A model generated the notes under the pieces. It did not search any database, was not told where the DNA came from, and saw only the letters and a program-made list of their open reading frames with translations. The translations under genes and the position numbers were made by a program. From Daldinia sp. FL1419 (taxonomy: Eukaryota; Ascomycota; Sordariomycetes; Xylariales; Hypoxylaceae): 64,000 bases of DNA. How positions within the stretch are numbered: the stretch's first letter is position 1; each line of letters opens with the position of its first letter. Shown one piece after another: positions 1-12,046 of the stretch. The DNA lies in assembly GCA_025201765.1 (NCBI GenBank), contig MU623397.1, forward strand, positions 141,846 to 205,845. Direction: 5' to 3'.

Positions 1-435
1 CGTATACAGTGGCCATATTTGAGACGAACAGAGTCTCGCCATCTTGGCTAAGCGTGATACCGTGGTTTAGCTTTTTTATTTTATTTATATGAGTACGTCA
101 CCTACAACACACAACGTCTTCGAGAGGTTTCTTACCGATGAATCGGAAATCAACTGGGCGCTTGAAGACACACAGACGTTCCCGTCGCTCTCGGTCAAGA
201 CAACTCTCCTAATACCCGCCCCGCCTTGCTCGGATACGAGCAAATTCCCCGCCGTGTCAAAAAGGATGTTGCGCGGCGCTCTCAACCCGTTTAAGATGAC
301 TTGGGCGGCATAACCGTCACCTAGCTTGAGCTCCGCCGACGGAGTAAGTTTGGCGCAATCTTGCGCAAGTACTGTCCATAGAACTAGCCCGAGAGCTACG
401 AGTTTTATTAAAGTAGCCATCGTTAACGACTTCAC
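1..435 (-). CDS. Secreted glucose/sorbosone dehydrogenase-like protein, N-terminal part (runs off the left edge)
   Basis: Two exons are visible: 136-435 (100 codons) and 1-70, split by a 65-bp GT-AG intron (71-135). The product starts with a hydrophobic signal peptide (LVALGLVLWTVLAQ) followed by a mature N-terminus with the motifs GLRAPRNILFDTAGNLLVSE and, across the splice, LNHGITLSQDGETLFVSN. These match the first blades of the beta-propeller in fungal L-sorbosone/soluble glucose dehydrogenase-like secreted proteins. The family is known as extracellular sugar oxidoreductases, often PQQ- or haem-linked; the substrate cannot be told from this fragment. An in-frame Met at codon 6 could also be the start. 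The rest of the gene, including any catalytic residues, lies outside the window. The family call is fairly sure; the exact activity is not. Confidence 0.8.
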
Positions 436-505
436 TTTGACGGATAGCTGTTGTTTTCTCGTAGTTGAGTGATAGTTGAGTGATGGTCGATGGGCAAGTT
501 ACGAC

Positions 506-772
506 TTAAAGCAAAAATGATAGAATTCCAAACGCTGAGCCGGTAAACCCGGTCGTACTTGGAACCACGCCGATGTGTTGCGATAGTATGTCGGTCTTAA
601 CAAGATAGGTCGTGACATTCTTGGCCGTACCGAGTGGGATGTAGCCGGCGGAAGCAACTCCTACGGATGTTTTTACCAAGTTAGGGAACCTTGTGAGACT
701 ATGCCCAGGTGCTATGCCTAGATCGTAGAGGGTCGAACAAGTCGGATATTGGCCTTTAACCGCTACAAACAT
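506..772 (-). CDS. Unrecognised ORF, possibly a gene remnant
   Basis: An 88-codon frame whose composition looks protein-like (GVASAGYIPLGTAKNVTTYL, then TDILSQHIGVVPSTTGF). A TGA lies in frame just upstream of the first ATG. The neighbouring frame upstream (about 773-880) also looks coding and would join this one only by a frameshift or an intron too short to be credible (38 bp). I do not recognise the family. It may be a decayed gene or a gene with an exon structure I could not resolve. No function is proposed. Confidence 0.3.
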   Translation of the reverse strand: MFVAVKGQYPTCSTLYDLGIAPGHSLTRFPNLVKTSVGVASAGYIPLGTAKNVTTYLVKTDILSQHIGVVPSTTGFTGSAFGILSFLL

Positions 773-1027
773 AGTGCCCAGAATTGATCAGCTACCATAC
801 AACTTGCGTTGATCCCGGCACTCGATGCTGATCTTTCATTTTGGGACGCTTGAGTTACAGCGGGGACCCATTCAACCGTCATCGACGTGATGCACTCCGC
901 GATAACGTACTTGGCGTATGTGTGAGGGAAAGTAGGTAGGTCGCGTGGGTCGTGCCGTCGTATAAAGCTGTTCGGGTCGCGGTATCGTATCTTCTAGCCC
1001 AGTGTACAATATTTCCGTGGGCTTGGG

Positions 1028-1063
1028 AGTTGGCCCGGTAGTTGGTCCGGTAGTTGGTCCGGA
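1028..1063. repeat. Three tandem 12-bp units
   Basis: AGTTGGCCCGGT, AGTTGGTCCGGT and AGTTGGTCCGGA follow one another without a gap. They lie between genes and no function is apparent. Confidence 0.8.
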
Positions 1064-1760
1064 ATTGATTCGCCATTGGTTCGCCTGTGCATTTATTTCT
1101 AGGCCGTTTGCTCCATTTCCACTTCCTCCGCATCGGATCCCACGTGTAAAAGTCCCCGCAAGATCCCCGCGGGCATCTTATTTTAATGTTGCAAACCTTG
1201 GAAAGTTGGCTTGAGCTTCTACAAGCATCAGCATCATGACCATCAGGGTAGGCGCGCGTACAATGTAAATACATCTAGGTAAAGTAACAAAGTGCAGAAG
1301 ATGGAAGAAGCCGTTTACGATACGGCTTGCTGGGACATTTATTATCCTGCTAGCTGATGTAATATTCTTGGACTTGCTTTCGATATACAATACAATATTT
1401 TGTTGTTACCACGTTTCGGGACTCAAGTTGCGTTCTATACGCTCCCTTTCCTGCCTTTGCTGATTACCTAGGTAAATAATAATTCCCCCTATTCGCTTCA
1501 GCTTCGAGGCCAGCCCGATAAGCAAGCGACACATAAGTATTCTCCGCCCTGAAGAAAACAGAAATGCATGATGCCCAGAGCAAATTTTAAATTTACAAAA
1601 TATACAACCATCCGATGACCTCATGAGGAGCGAAAAAAAAGAATTTGGAATTTGGTATCTCATTATATTTCGTGAACGCTCAAAGGGTGCCCCCGTTTTA
1701 GCTTGAAATTAAACATGGCTCTGAAGAAAAGATCTAGCGTATAGCTCTCGGGAAGCCGTG

Positions 1761-4700
1761 CTAAATCATACCGCCCGGCAATCCCACGTCGGGGTTTTTG
1801 CCGCCGTCGGTCACAACTCTCCTAGAAGGAGGGAGGCCGGCATTAGTGGGTGAGGTGTTATTAGGAGCTCTCGATTGGATCCCTGAAGCGTCGGATGCTA
1901 CTGGTCGAAGGCGTTTGCGATCAAGAGCTTCCGCTTCCATGCCGTTGCCGCTACGCCGGCTTAGGTTATCAAAGACGGCTCGAGTGCTCGAAAAATCTTG
2001 CCTTCGTCTTGGATTAATAGGGGGTAGAGGCGGCGCGGTCCGGCTGTTGCTGCGAGATATGTTTTGAGGCGCTTCTGATAAGGCTACGGTCGGAACTTGG
2101 GATGTTGACATTACGAATGTAGGGTCTGAAATGTCCTTTGTTTTAATTTTGCGCCTCGTGCTATCACTCGTAGTCGGACTTGCACCGTCGAAACCTCGGT
2201 TTGGAGACGCTCCTGAGCGGGGCGAAGGGAGTATATTAGGAGTTGGCGGATTGCGGCCAAATGGTGACGGCATAGGGGAGATAGGTGAGGGCTGGTTTGA
2301 TTCGAAATTGCGCGTAGTCTGTACACGAAGATTGGCAGTGGCCGTAGATTGCTTGGATCCCGGATACGGTCGTGGTGGCATGATTGATGATCCTTTGATA
2401 TCCGTGCCGGGGAGACCTGGGGAACGCATGGGAGGTCGCGGTGCAGTTCCGTTGGGTCCGACCTGGAGATTCCGCGTCGGTCGAGTATTTGGTCGTCCGT
2501 CGTTGCTAGAATCTGAACCACTCCTATCGCGGTCGGCTCTCGACTGTCCCCTTGAACCAAGCCTTTGTACCTCCTTCTGCTCCTCACTGAACGTCCGTTG
2601 CTGGTGAAATACTGGTGGCGCCTTTCGTTCGCGTTCGGGCGATCTTTGTCCGGAGGGCAATTGTCTAACTGGTGTCGACCTTGCGGAATCGGCATCAACA
2701 TCAAGATCCTGGGTTTGCGATTGGTGCTTAACTTCCATTTCTGCTTCTTTCATCTTTTGCAATTCACGCTTTGCTTGTCTGAACGCGCGAAGTCCGGCAT
2801 GCGAATCACTATCCGTCGGTTGCTGTTCTTGGTCGTCATGCTCCCGTGCCGGGCTTGAAGTTTGAGAGCCATTTGAAGCCCCAAGACCGAGCATTTTCAT
2901 AGCTTTGGATTGTGCGGGGTCTCGTCTCTGGTCGCCTAGGGATCCCCGGCTGCTCTTCGACTGTAAAAGACCCATCCCATTTTGCCGTGGAGGGAGTGCC
3001 TGTTCTTTCGCCTCTACGCGCTCTTCTGAACGGTAAGGTGAGGAAGAGCGGCTATCAGTTTCAGTATAAGTGGTTAGTCTTTCACGTACCCGGCGTGCCC
3101 CGTCCGCCAGCTGACTAGCAAATTCGTCGCCATAATCGCGGGTAGCGGTGTCACTAGTCTTGCTTGTAAATTGTTCATTGGTACTAGGCGCCTCGGATGA
3201 TCGAGGTTGGACTTCCGGCATTGGTTCGTTAACGTCCAAGTCCAGCGTCCAATCACGACTAGTATCAGGTAGATCCCACGAATTCAAATTTAATCCCGAT
3301 TCCCCGAAATCTCGCGTGCTCTCTGGGCCAGCGGGGAAGCGAGATTCTAAATCGGACGTGGCCGGGATGACACCATAAATCGACGAAGCATTACTATCAC
3401 CTCGTAGATGTTGACGAACCATGCCACTTAGGCCAGCGCCGGAAACTGGGCCGAGGGTGGGCGAGTCTGCGGGCGAAATACCTTTCGAATCCGGGGACAC
3501 CGACGAATTCTCCCCATGAAAAGGTTGGGCATTAGATTCTGCTGGCTTCGCAGAGCCTCGAAGAGCTGGGTGTTCACGGTCCGAGGGGCGCCTCAATAAA
3601 ACACGCGGAGACACGACCGACTTGGGTGACGCGACGGGTGAGCAATCCGAGTCGTTAGGATCGGCTAGGAACGACGTCGGGGGCTCGTTTGCAGGCGGCG
3701 CAGTTTCTGTAGGAGGCACATAAACCCTGGGTTCCAATTCCAATTTTGTCCCGGATGAGGAGCTAGATCTATTAGCTACCGAGGGCGTGCTTAGCTCGTC
3801 CCGAGACTTTTGCGTAGGAGTTTCCCGCCCTTGTTGTCTTTGTAATTGTCGCTGAGCATATCTAGACTCATCATACGGTTGTAAGGGCTTCTGGAAAACT
3901 CCGAGTGCGGTGGCCTTTCCTCGGTCGCTAGGATGAATTTGAAGTATCGAATTCTCTCCCGTTTCACTTATTGGTGGGCTTAAGGGAGGCGCACCTCCAA
4001 AGTTTGATCGCATATCAGTCGCACTGGGTACACGGGCACCCAAGTCCAGAGTACCGGTAGGAGAAACCGTGGCGGCAGGACTCGTAGATCGCAAGTTCGG
4101 TGCGCTAGACTTTGCTAGGATCTTTCGGTCGGTGCTGAGCCGGTCGGCAAACCCAAGAGTCGTAGGTGACGGCGAATTCTGGGCTAGATCGGGCGTTCGG
4201 GTACCAAAGGTACGCTGTCGTGCGAGGGTATCGATGCGGGAAAGAGCCGAAGACTGCTGCTCCTGGAGATCGCTGTTGAGGCTGGACTCGTATAACCTTC
4301 TAGTACGTGTCACGCCCCTGTCCACCGCTGTAGAGGAACTATTTGACGGCTGCCAATCCTTTAGCGAAGGGGCCCGCTGGGAAGACGCTATCGACGTTGC
4401 AGCGGTCGAATTCCTAGCTAACGACGGGATAGATGATGTCGTGGAGGACGTTTCTCGCTTTTGGTTGTAGTTGCTGAGGATTGGCGAATCGGCACGGAGA
4501 GCATCCGTATCCGCGTAGGCCGAATTCCTGTTCTCACTTTCGTCTCTCTCTTCTTCGGAAGATCTACGCTCCTTTTCTGCCTGCCTCCACCGCTGAAAAG
4601 CAGACAAGGCCACATCGTCATCGTACAAAGCTCGCCCGCTCATTCCGCCGTCAAGGTTTTTCGACGAATTGGTACCAACTGGAATCTTGTAGATCTTCTG

Positions 4701-5177
4701 GCGCCCGCCGAATAGGTTGTTACCCTCGGTCGGTTTAGACCGACCCATGATACCGCTAGATTTTAACGAGTCGCCATCATCCGAGTTATAAGAGGGCTTC
4801 CTAGCGAAAGGGGCCGCGGTCTTAATCGATTCGACCTCGGCGATATCTCCCAAGCCCCGGAAACCACCATAATCCAACCTGGATTGCCGCTTAGGGAAAA
4901 GAACACTATCATCACTGGCCTTGCCGATTTTGGTGCTTGGATCATCCTGCTCTCGTAGCATGGAGAATCGGGCGGACAGGCCAGTCATTAACAAGCTCGT
5001 ACGGAAGTCATCGTTAGACGGCAGGGCCGACGAGATATCTATCTCAACCTTTTCCGGTTCCTGGGTCTTTTTGCCCTTCCTAAAGGGTCGAAATGGCATA
5101 GACGATTCGGAATCTTGTGAAGGTCTAGGCGTAGATGCCTCCTCCTTGACCTTCTTCTTAGTCCTGAAGCGATTCAT
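1761..5177 (-). CDS. Large low-complexity, probably disordered protein of unknown function
   Basis: A single uninterrupted frame of 1138 codons. The protein is very rich in Ser, Pro, Arg and Gln with many SP/TP sites (SPVASPKSVVSPR, SPISPMPSPFGR), as expected of a phosphorylated disordered scaffold. It opens with a basic stretch (MNRFRTKKKVKEE). More ordered segments occur near the N-terminus: a short segment around residues 57-110 (FRTSLLMTGLSARFSMLRE, SDDSVLFPKRQSRLDYGGF) and an acidic/basic amphipathic piece, VALSAFQRWRQAEKERR, near residue 190. A second charged, possibly coiled-coil stretch (GLRAFRQAKRELQKMKEAE) lies in the C-terminal half. No catalytic domain is visible. The conserved-looking N-terminal segment suggests a protein-interaction role, but I do not recognise the family. 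The start is chosen because the basic N-terminus begins there and no coding frame precedes it. Confidence 0.85.
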   Translation of the reverse strand: MNRFRTKKKVKEEASTPRPSQDSESSMPFRPFRKGKKTQEPEKVEIDISSALPSNDDFRTSLLMTGLSARFSMLREQDDPSTKIGKASDDSVLFPKRQSRLDYGGFRGLGDIAEVESIKTAAPFARKPSYNSDDGDSLKSSGIMGRSKPTEGNNLFGGRQKIYKIPVGTNSSKNLDGGMSGRALYDDDVALSAFQRWRQAEKERRSSEEERDESENRNSAYADTDALRADSPILSNYNQKRETSSTTSSIPSLARNSTAATSIASSQRAPSLKDWQPSNSSSTAVDRGVTRTRRLYESSLNSDLQEQQSSALSRIDTLARQRTFGTRTPDLAQNSPSPTTLGFADRLSTDRKILAKSSAPNLRSTSPAATVSPTGTLDLGARVPSATDMRSNFGGAPPLSPPISETGENSILQIHPSDRGKATALGVFQKPLQPYDESRYAQRQLQRQQGRETPTQKSRDELSTPSVANRSSSSSGTKLELEPRVYVPPTETAPPANEPPTSFLADPNDSDCSPVASPKSVVSPRVLLRRPSDREHPALRGSAKPAESNAQPFHGENSSVSPDSKGISPADSPTLGPVSGAGLSGMVRQHLRGDSNASSIYGVIPATSDLESRFPAGPESTRDFGESGLNLNSWDLPDTSRDWTLDLDVNEPMPEVQPRSSEAPSTNEQFTSKTSDTATRDYGDEFASQLADGARRVRERLTTYTETDSRSSSPYRSEERVEAKEQALPPRQNGMGLLQSKSSRGSLGDQRRDPAQSKAMKMLGLGASNGSQTSSPAREHDDQEQQPTDSDSHAGLRAFRQAKRELQKMKEAEMEVKHQSQTQDLDVDADSARSTPVRQLPSGQRSPERERKAPPVFHQQRTFSEEQKEVQRLGSRGQSRADRDRSGSDSSNDGRPNTRPTRNLQVGPNGTAPRPPMRSPGLPGTDIKGSSIMPPRPYPGSKQSTATANLRVQTTRNFESNQPSPISPMPSPFGRNPPTPNILPSPRSGASPNRGFDGASPTTSDSTRRKIKTKDISDPTFVMSTSQVPTVALSEAPQNISRSNSRTAPPLPPINPRRRQDFSSTRAVFDNLSRRSGNGMEAEALDRKRLRPVASDASGIQSRAPNNTSPTNAGLPPSRRVVTDGGKNPDVGLPGGMI

Positions 5178-8100
5178 CGTGAATTATACAAGCGTTTAAG
5201 CCCTCGTTGCCAAGTGAAAAGGATTAATTGGGACCGGAACTCAGCCCGATAGTTAAAGACGTCTGGGTAAATTGAACTATAAGATAGCAATATACCATTA
5301 CACTCCTTCTGCCACGAATAAAGCAAATAAAATTGGGTAGAACGATCGACTCTAGTGAGATTTGGACGTGCTTCGAGATTTACGATTAGATTCAAGGACT
5401 GCGGAAGGACTCGAAGATCGACTAAACAGAAGCGACTCCTATCTGCATCTGAAAACAAGTATAATTAGTTTCATGAATTGTAGTCTTTGTTGTCGTGTGG
5501 TGGGAGGTTAAGGGGCTTGTGCCGGTAGCGCACACAGATATGTTCAGATACAAATTTTGTTGGATAATTTGAGAAATCTATTGGTAGAGATTCCCATAAC
5601 CCTGTCCCGGGGCAAAGTGGGAGCAATTTCTCGGAACAAGTTGCAAATACTTTCTATAAAAAAAGGATTGGAAGAGCCTACCTAAAAGATGGGTTGACTT
5701 GTGTCGGGAGTGTTTCACAGATCTGATGGGGGAACCTGGGTCGTAAACCCGGATAGTCGAAAATCAAGTATGAATACGCACATGGACCGGTCGACGATCA
5801 GACAACCAAATTGAGATGGTACCGTACCTCTTTCTCGGAAAGAGCCAATCTTGTAACCTGGCCCAAGAGGACGAGAGAAACGAAAATGGGTAATGAATTC
5901 AAAGAGACTTTCCGGAATAGAATATCGCGTCTCGCAGGATACGATGCTCAATTGGAAAATTACTTCAAGTCACACGTACACAACAGACCAATGGTTCCTG
6001 TAAGATAGGTTGACGGCAGACCAATGCTAGAACCCGAGGCTGTGACCACTTAATCTGCGAGATCCGAGTTCTGGGTCCTGGAATGAGAAAGGATTGCGAG
6101 CTGTTGTACAACAGCTACCTTATCGTTTCGTAGAATACCAGAAGATCACAAAGACCTAGTCTCTCTATTTTGTCTCGACGCTCCCCCTTTTTTTTCCGGT
6201 CGTATCTTCCACGGGCAGTATTATCTTGATAACCGGAGGGCCGTAATTGGAATTCGTCGTAATCGACCGATCGTTCGACTAGTTGAATCGAAAACCGCCT
6301 TATTGTTAGGAGGGATTAAAGGAGTGACTACGGGTGAGAGGTGTCGCCGCAGGGGAAAACGAACAATCGACAAAGAGAGCGGGTGCCGAAGAAAGCAAAA
6401 CGAACGAGATCGACTGGCTGATAATAGTAGACGAGTAAACGAGGGTAACCATTGATTCGACACGGACCATGAACCAGAACCGGAACCAGGAACAAAATCA
6501 GACAAGACAAGACAGGGCAAGGATAAAAAAAAAACAAGTGACTGAACGAGTCGGCGAGTCAAAGCGAAAGTGGGAAAACCGAGTGGATGGAAAATGAGGG
6601 TAACAAACAAGGATAATTAATGCCAAGAACGTTGGAAATGGAGCTTATCCTGGAAGAGAAGCCCCTCCTCCCCTGCATAACGGTGCAGGGCCCTGCATAG
6701 GGTATGAGTGCAGGCGACAGGGGTGCCTAGTTCGTACCTAGGAAGGTTACTAAGGTAGATACATTTAATACAATTCATTCGTAGGTTTAAGGTACTGTGT
6801 CTTTTGTACTATTCACACATTACATAACGAGCTGCGCATTCCCCATATTCTACTACTAATAGTTAATTAGAGCTATTTGTTAGGAAATTACGTTGTCTCT
6901 CCTAAGTCCTTTTTTTGTCTTTGAATTTTCCAAAACGATGGAGTTTATTTACCTATCTACTACGGTAGATATTACCTATGTACATAGGTAAGGTACATAA
7001 GACGATAGCATCCATTGGATAATTCCATTTATCCTTATTACAATATATACATGTATACGTACGTATGGACTCTGCTTATGTCCCACAGCATATGTATAAC
7101 CTGCTAGAATGTGCCTAACAGTCCAACAGTGGCAGCTGCATATTTCTATATAGTAAAGATGTTTATTCAAGAACTTGAAATTCTTGTAACACATTCCTAT
7201 ATCACCTACCCAAGCGGACAAGTAACCTAGGCCTAAGTACCATCTATTGAATATCCATCACGAAGAGGCAGTTCCTAAGACGTACCTATGCGGATCATAC
7301 ACGCGTGCCAGAAATATGGAAAACTACTGATAAGGATACGGCAACATGAATAAAGGGGACGGAAAAGAATTCATAATACTCAAGATACCTAAGGTTAGGT
7401 AATCATACAGTTATAATATCACGAGTTCTCGAATTCACGATACTATTTTGCGTCGCCTTCTGCTCCGAAAAGGGATTAGAAATAGCATTGCAACTACCAG
7501 CAAATATCCATCTACGTGATACCTACCACGTAACATACAAAGTGCTGGGACTGTTTGTTTGTATAGGCCATTTTCGTGACCCTGTCTAACAAAAGGAAAA
7601 GAAAAAAAACTTCGGAATTGGACACGAATAATTAATAACTATTGGCTTTCTAGAACACGACGATCATAATGCCTTTCTGATCCTTGCTGCTGTACTATGT
7701 AAGCGGGTATTTATTAGCGTTGTTGTGTACTACCGATATAAGAGAACAAGGGGGGGAAGAGGCACAATAGATTATAAGCCGGGAAATGCAGACGGTCAGT
7801 CAACAAAGACATGACAACGATGAAAGCGACGACAGGAAATATATCCAAGGCTATATTTCGACATGCAAGGAATATTGTCATATATAGTGAATATATATAA
7901 AGTATATATAGTACTTGGTTGCCTGTGTGCGTAAATCTGAGGTTTTATCGAGATTGGAGGGCGTTTTGAGGCGGTTGCACGACAGCTAAGAAGAAGAGCT
8001 GCACTCAGCTGCCATGCAACGGTCTTATATTAGATTGCTGCGATCTCCCATACTCCCCGTCACGTTCTATCTACGGTTCGGATCTCTTCTCCTTACTAGG

Positions 8101-8202
8101 AAAGATCTCAAGGAATCGCGTGTCTTAATCTCAAACAACTAAACACATTTGCTTATGGCGGCGTCCGTTAAACCGCAATAATTTCCATATGCTTAAGTAT
8201 CT

Positions 8203-8250
8203 AAGTAACAAGTAACTAACAAGTAACTAACAAGTAACTAACAAGTAACT
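8203..8250. repeat. Tandem repeat, 11-bp unit AAGTAACTAAC
   Basis: Three full copies of AAGTAACTAAC (8210-8242) are flanked by partial copies on both sides. The unit contains the sequence CTAAC, a branch-point-like word, but no intron is evident. Intergenic. Confidence 0.85.
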
Positions 8251-8935
8251 TACCTTAAGGACCTATCTAAAGGCCAAAGGCATCTAATCCAAATGGAGGA
8301 AAATATTCATTAAGCGAGAAAGAAGCAATCAGAATACATAGTCTGCTGGAACCCTAGGCCAATGCAGCCGCGGCACATCACCCGTACACATACCTCCCCG
8401 CTGGGACGGCAGGGCGGCTTATCGTCCACACACATGGGAGCATGGGAGGCGCAAATCATGCGGAGGACCGGACAACCAAACAGTCAGATCAGATCAGATG
8501 ATGAGGCTTGCATTCCGACGACGACGCCGCCACTTGGCTATCCTAGTACATCGCGTTTCGGCCAGAGACATCTCTCCTGTCAAAACGTTCAAAAAAAGCC
8601 TACTCTCCTTGCTTCTCGGGATACGTCCTTTTCATTGGTTCTTTCAGCTTTATTGACCGATCTCTCTAACCATGTCGTGTATCAACGGGTTCTTTCAGCT
8701 AGTTATCTAATGTTATAACTATGCAAATACACTACGTATTTGCAATGGATCTAAGCCAATAGTTCCTTTTCCACAACCACGAGAATGGCGACTACACATC
8801 AGCCCGGTAAGCCAACGGAAGGCTTGAACGCTTAAAGTTGATTGACCGATGAACGCGAGGAGGAAGATTCCATCCGAAATTTAGGGGCTGATAGGAATCG
8901 GCGTCTCAGCCTTTGCGCCTTTACACTGTAACATT

Positions 8936-8955
8936 ACCTAGGTAGCTACCTAGGT
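8936..8955. repeat. 20-bp perfect palindrome of the TACCTAGGTA family
   Basis: ACCTAGGTAGCTACCTAGGT equals its own reverse complement. It is one of the longest members of a dispersed palindrome family in the intergenic DNA of this window (others include 1464-1475, 23276-23306, 43489-43506). Confidence 0.85.
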
Positions 8956-11900
8956 TAGGCAAATGGCTTAGACCTCATTTTTCAATATTTAGGTAGCTGG
9001 TTAGTTACCAGTTTAGGAGTTACATAGCGACACAGTATTTGTCGGGAGGATTCGTACCTGTTCTAGGTACCCGTTTGAGTGCTTAGACCACACCCCCGGC
9101 CCCATGGCATGGTAACATCAAATTGAGAAAAGTGATTGATGCGCCGGTGCGCGCTAAGTTCCATTGTCCATTATCGCAAACTGACCAAAGCTTCCGCGGT
9201 CCAATCACGCTTCTGTTCCTGGCGCTTGGCCACGTCGGGCTCTATGTACTATGTAATCCCTGGTATCGTCTTCCCCTGAAATGATGGGAATAGTGGGAAA
9301 TGGTGGGTAGTATCCGCATTTCCCTGCTCAAATCGAAAGCTTCTTTTCCTTTTCTATTTTTTTTTCTTTCACTCTAATTATCCTATCATCCTAATGCTTA
9401 GAATATTTGCGGTGGTCAAATATCCGCCAAAAAAAGCTGTGAGCTATGGTGCTTCTAGTTTATTGACTGCCTAGAGGAATGTCTCGCAAGCCAGAACGTA
9501 GCAATGTGAAGTGAACAAAACCACCTTACATCAGGTAACTATGGTTCAGTTGAAACATGGATCTAAGATGTCCAACCTGTACCACCTATCATATCTCACT
9601 TTATATTCACTAATAGTACATCGTGTCCCTTGAGCGCTTGGGACATGAATCTGTCACGTCACGTCTGTTATATTTTATATTTTGCGGTCACCTAGGTATT
9701 AAACGGGTATTACTCTAGTTATATCAAATTCGTAGTTAAGCGGCGCTGTTAGGTACAATGTGTCTTAGATTCGTAGATTAGACGCCTGAGTAGACAACCT
9801 TGTTCAATCTCTGTTTTCTTAAGGATACAGAAGACAAGAGAAAGACCGCAGTAAGATACCCATGGTTCCGACCATGTGGATAAGCCTTATGACTTGCCGC
9901 GGTATCTTCCACCGTCCACGTCTTGATCCACTCGTTTAGGGCTGACCGTTTGGAACATCTTCATTATCATGATCATGTCAGAAATAATTACAAGAAACAC
10001 GTAAACATTATAGGTAACTAAGGTACTGATGACCGACTCTGAGAAGGGAGAAAAATCTGAAGGGATTGCAAACAACGTGATCGATCAGTCAACGGAATAT
10101 TTTATCGTCGCACTGACATCCCTAGGTTTAGTTCCAATAACCAGGAAATATCGGCTAGTCAACATCTGCAAACACATATTTATCATTTTTGGTACACAGG
10201 CGGCTCTACACGTACCGTATATCATATGTACATACCTAAGCTAAGAGATGTTCAAACACCCCCCTAAACTAGGTACCCAAGTTATAATATAATAATCTAG
10301 ATTGTGATTAAAAGCGTTTGGACCCAGAAACGAATATCGTAAGTGTTTGTATTACCACAAGCCCCGACTAAAAATATAAGTAACTATTCGGGTGTTTGCT
10401 TCACGTCATACTGCCTTTCATAAATTTATCTTTTTAACCAGGAATATTTTTTATACCCGCTGCAGAATCCTCCCTCAACGTAACACGCCCCTCCCCTGTA
10501 CTTCTACGAAGGCAACCCGGAGAGAGTCGAAAATGATTCTTAAATGAACAAGGGACACACTCTAGTATGACATAAGTCAAGATTAGGATTCCAGTATAAC
10601 TTATGCATGATGTCGCGATACAATACCATAATATTAAATCTCTCGGTTGCTATGCGTCTGTGACACGCAACACAAGTAGTTCATGAGATTTCTCGATACT
10701 TAATTCCCCTCTATCAAGAAATAACTAATGAAGAATCCCGTGCGATGCGATGTCGCCTAGCTCACGTTCTATCACTGATATCATCAACAAGATCACTGCA
10801 AGACCCCTAAATCAAGACGTTTTAAGTAGCATCAACCAATCTTTCGACATTGTCGTCCCACACAACCAACGGCACGTATGTGATAGGATAACTAGGTTAG
10901 GTACTTAGGTAGGTTATCTAATTAAATATATGATTAGATTTGGGAGCAAAGATATTCAACATGCCAGTCTTAAGATTGACAATTCAGAGGGGGGCGCTAT
11001 GCAATAAGATCGAATTTCTGACCAACGCATCTCTCAAACACGCTGCATCGCTTAAGTTGAAATGTATTAAATACTAATAAGAAGTCCGTCATAAATGCCA
11101 CATTAATTTGATCGACAATTTATTCGCTTACTGGGGGTATAGTACATAGGTAAGTCATAAACGAAGAGATCTGCGACGATGTGCACAGCTCACGCCTCTC
11201 CACGAAAGCCAAAAACGTCACCCCTAACTCTTCGGAATTGTATAATCAAAGACCTAGGTTGGATCGAACAACAGATCGAGATCGAAAAACTATTAAGAAC
11301 ATCCAGATCACGGATAGGATGCTCGCTCGCCCAAAGATGGCGTAAGACATTGGAATCAATCGGTTCACGATGGCTGCAAAGTCGTCAGTATAATTATTGT
11401 ATATCTAAACCCGATGAATAAACAGCATTAGGTATGATGAGCAATGGCTTAAGGTTAGACAGGTTTGGCCTCTTTTTCTTTTCTCCTTCTTTAGGTACGG
11501 TTGTGGGATTCTTCTGCCCGTATGTTTTTCGGCTCACGCAGAATATCACCCGGCACAGGCCGCGCGACGTTCCCTTGCCCAGAAATGGTCATGGTTTCTG
11601 TTTATATCCCGATTTTTCCCGCGATGCTATGACCAATGAAATGTCGTGGCAATAATCGAGGGGTCGTCACCATCGTCGCCACCAGTGTGAGGCGCTTTGA
11701 GCAAGCAATCTGAATAGCCCATCCCTTACGATTAGGTGTTGCGATGGCCTAAGGGAATGAAGTGCACCAGTAAGAAACCCTAGCGTCGAGGAAAGGAAAA
11801 AAGAAACGTGGGGTGCAAAGGGCTGCAAAGGGCTGCGAACGGGCTGCGAAATCGCTGGTCACGCTCGCAATTAGTCCTTTACGATCAGCCCCCCAACCTT

Positions 11901-12036
11901 CAGCCTTTCCTCTTAAGTCCTACTGCATCTCATCCGTGCGATATGATTCGTTTCCGCCAATTGTAATCCCATGCGGGGTAGCTTTCCGTGGTGCGACTTA
12001 CGCAGGCTGGCAGGTTGTCTTCTGAGCCCTGCGGGC

Positions 12037-12046
12037 GGAATATTCC
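12037..12046. promoter_or_regulatory. Possible heat-shock-element half (GGAATATTCC)
   Basis: Ten bases form a perfect palindrome of the type nGAAnnTTCn, the minimal inverted arrangement of Hsf1 pentamers, about 270 bp before the start of the 31-codon cysteine-rich gene. Hsf elements normally need three units and only two are clear here, so this may be chance. Confidence 0.25.

Larger units (their letters stand above)
436..1760. other. Intergenic interval with one doubtful ORF and a short tandem repeat
   Basis: Apart from the doubtful ORF at 506-772 there is no supported gene. It holds three 12-bp units of the form AGTTGGYCCGGW at 1028-1063 and a perfect 12-bp palindrome TTACCTAGGTAA at 1464-1475, one of the dispersed palindromes seen throughout the window. 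The left part is the promoter side of the dehydrogenase-like gene; the right part is the 3' flank of the large protein at 1761-5177. Confidence 0.6.

Noticed and set aside
506..1274. Joining the ORF at 506-772 with frames at 879-1274 into one secreted protein
   Set aside because: The only connecting intron would be 38 bp and the upstream frames lack domain signal.
6221..6610. Minus-strand frame of 129 codons upstream of the 1138-codon gene
   Set aside because: It reads through a pyrimidine-rich leader; composition is Ser/Leu/Arg/Phe-rich as expected from CT-rich DNA, with no domain. Treated as promoter/leader.
8362..8718. Plus-strand frame of 118 codons
   Set aside because: No domain, no protein-like periodicity, lies in gene-poor sequence with repeats nearby.
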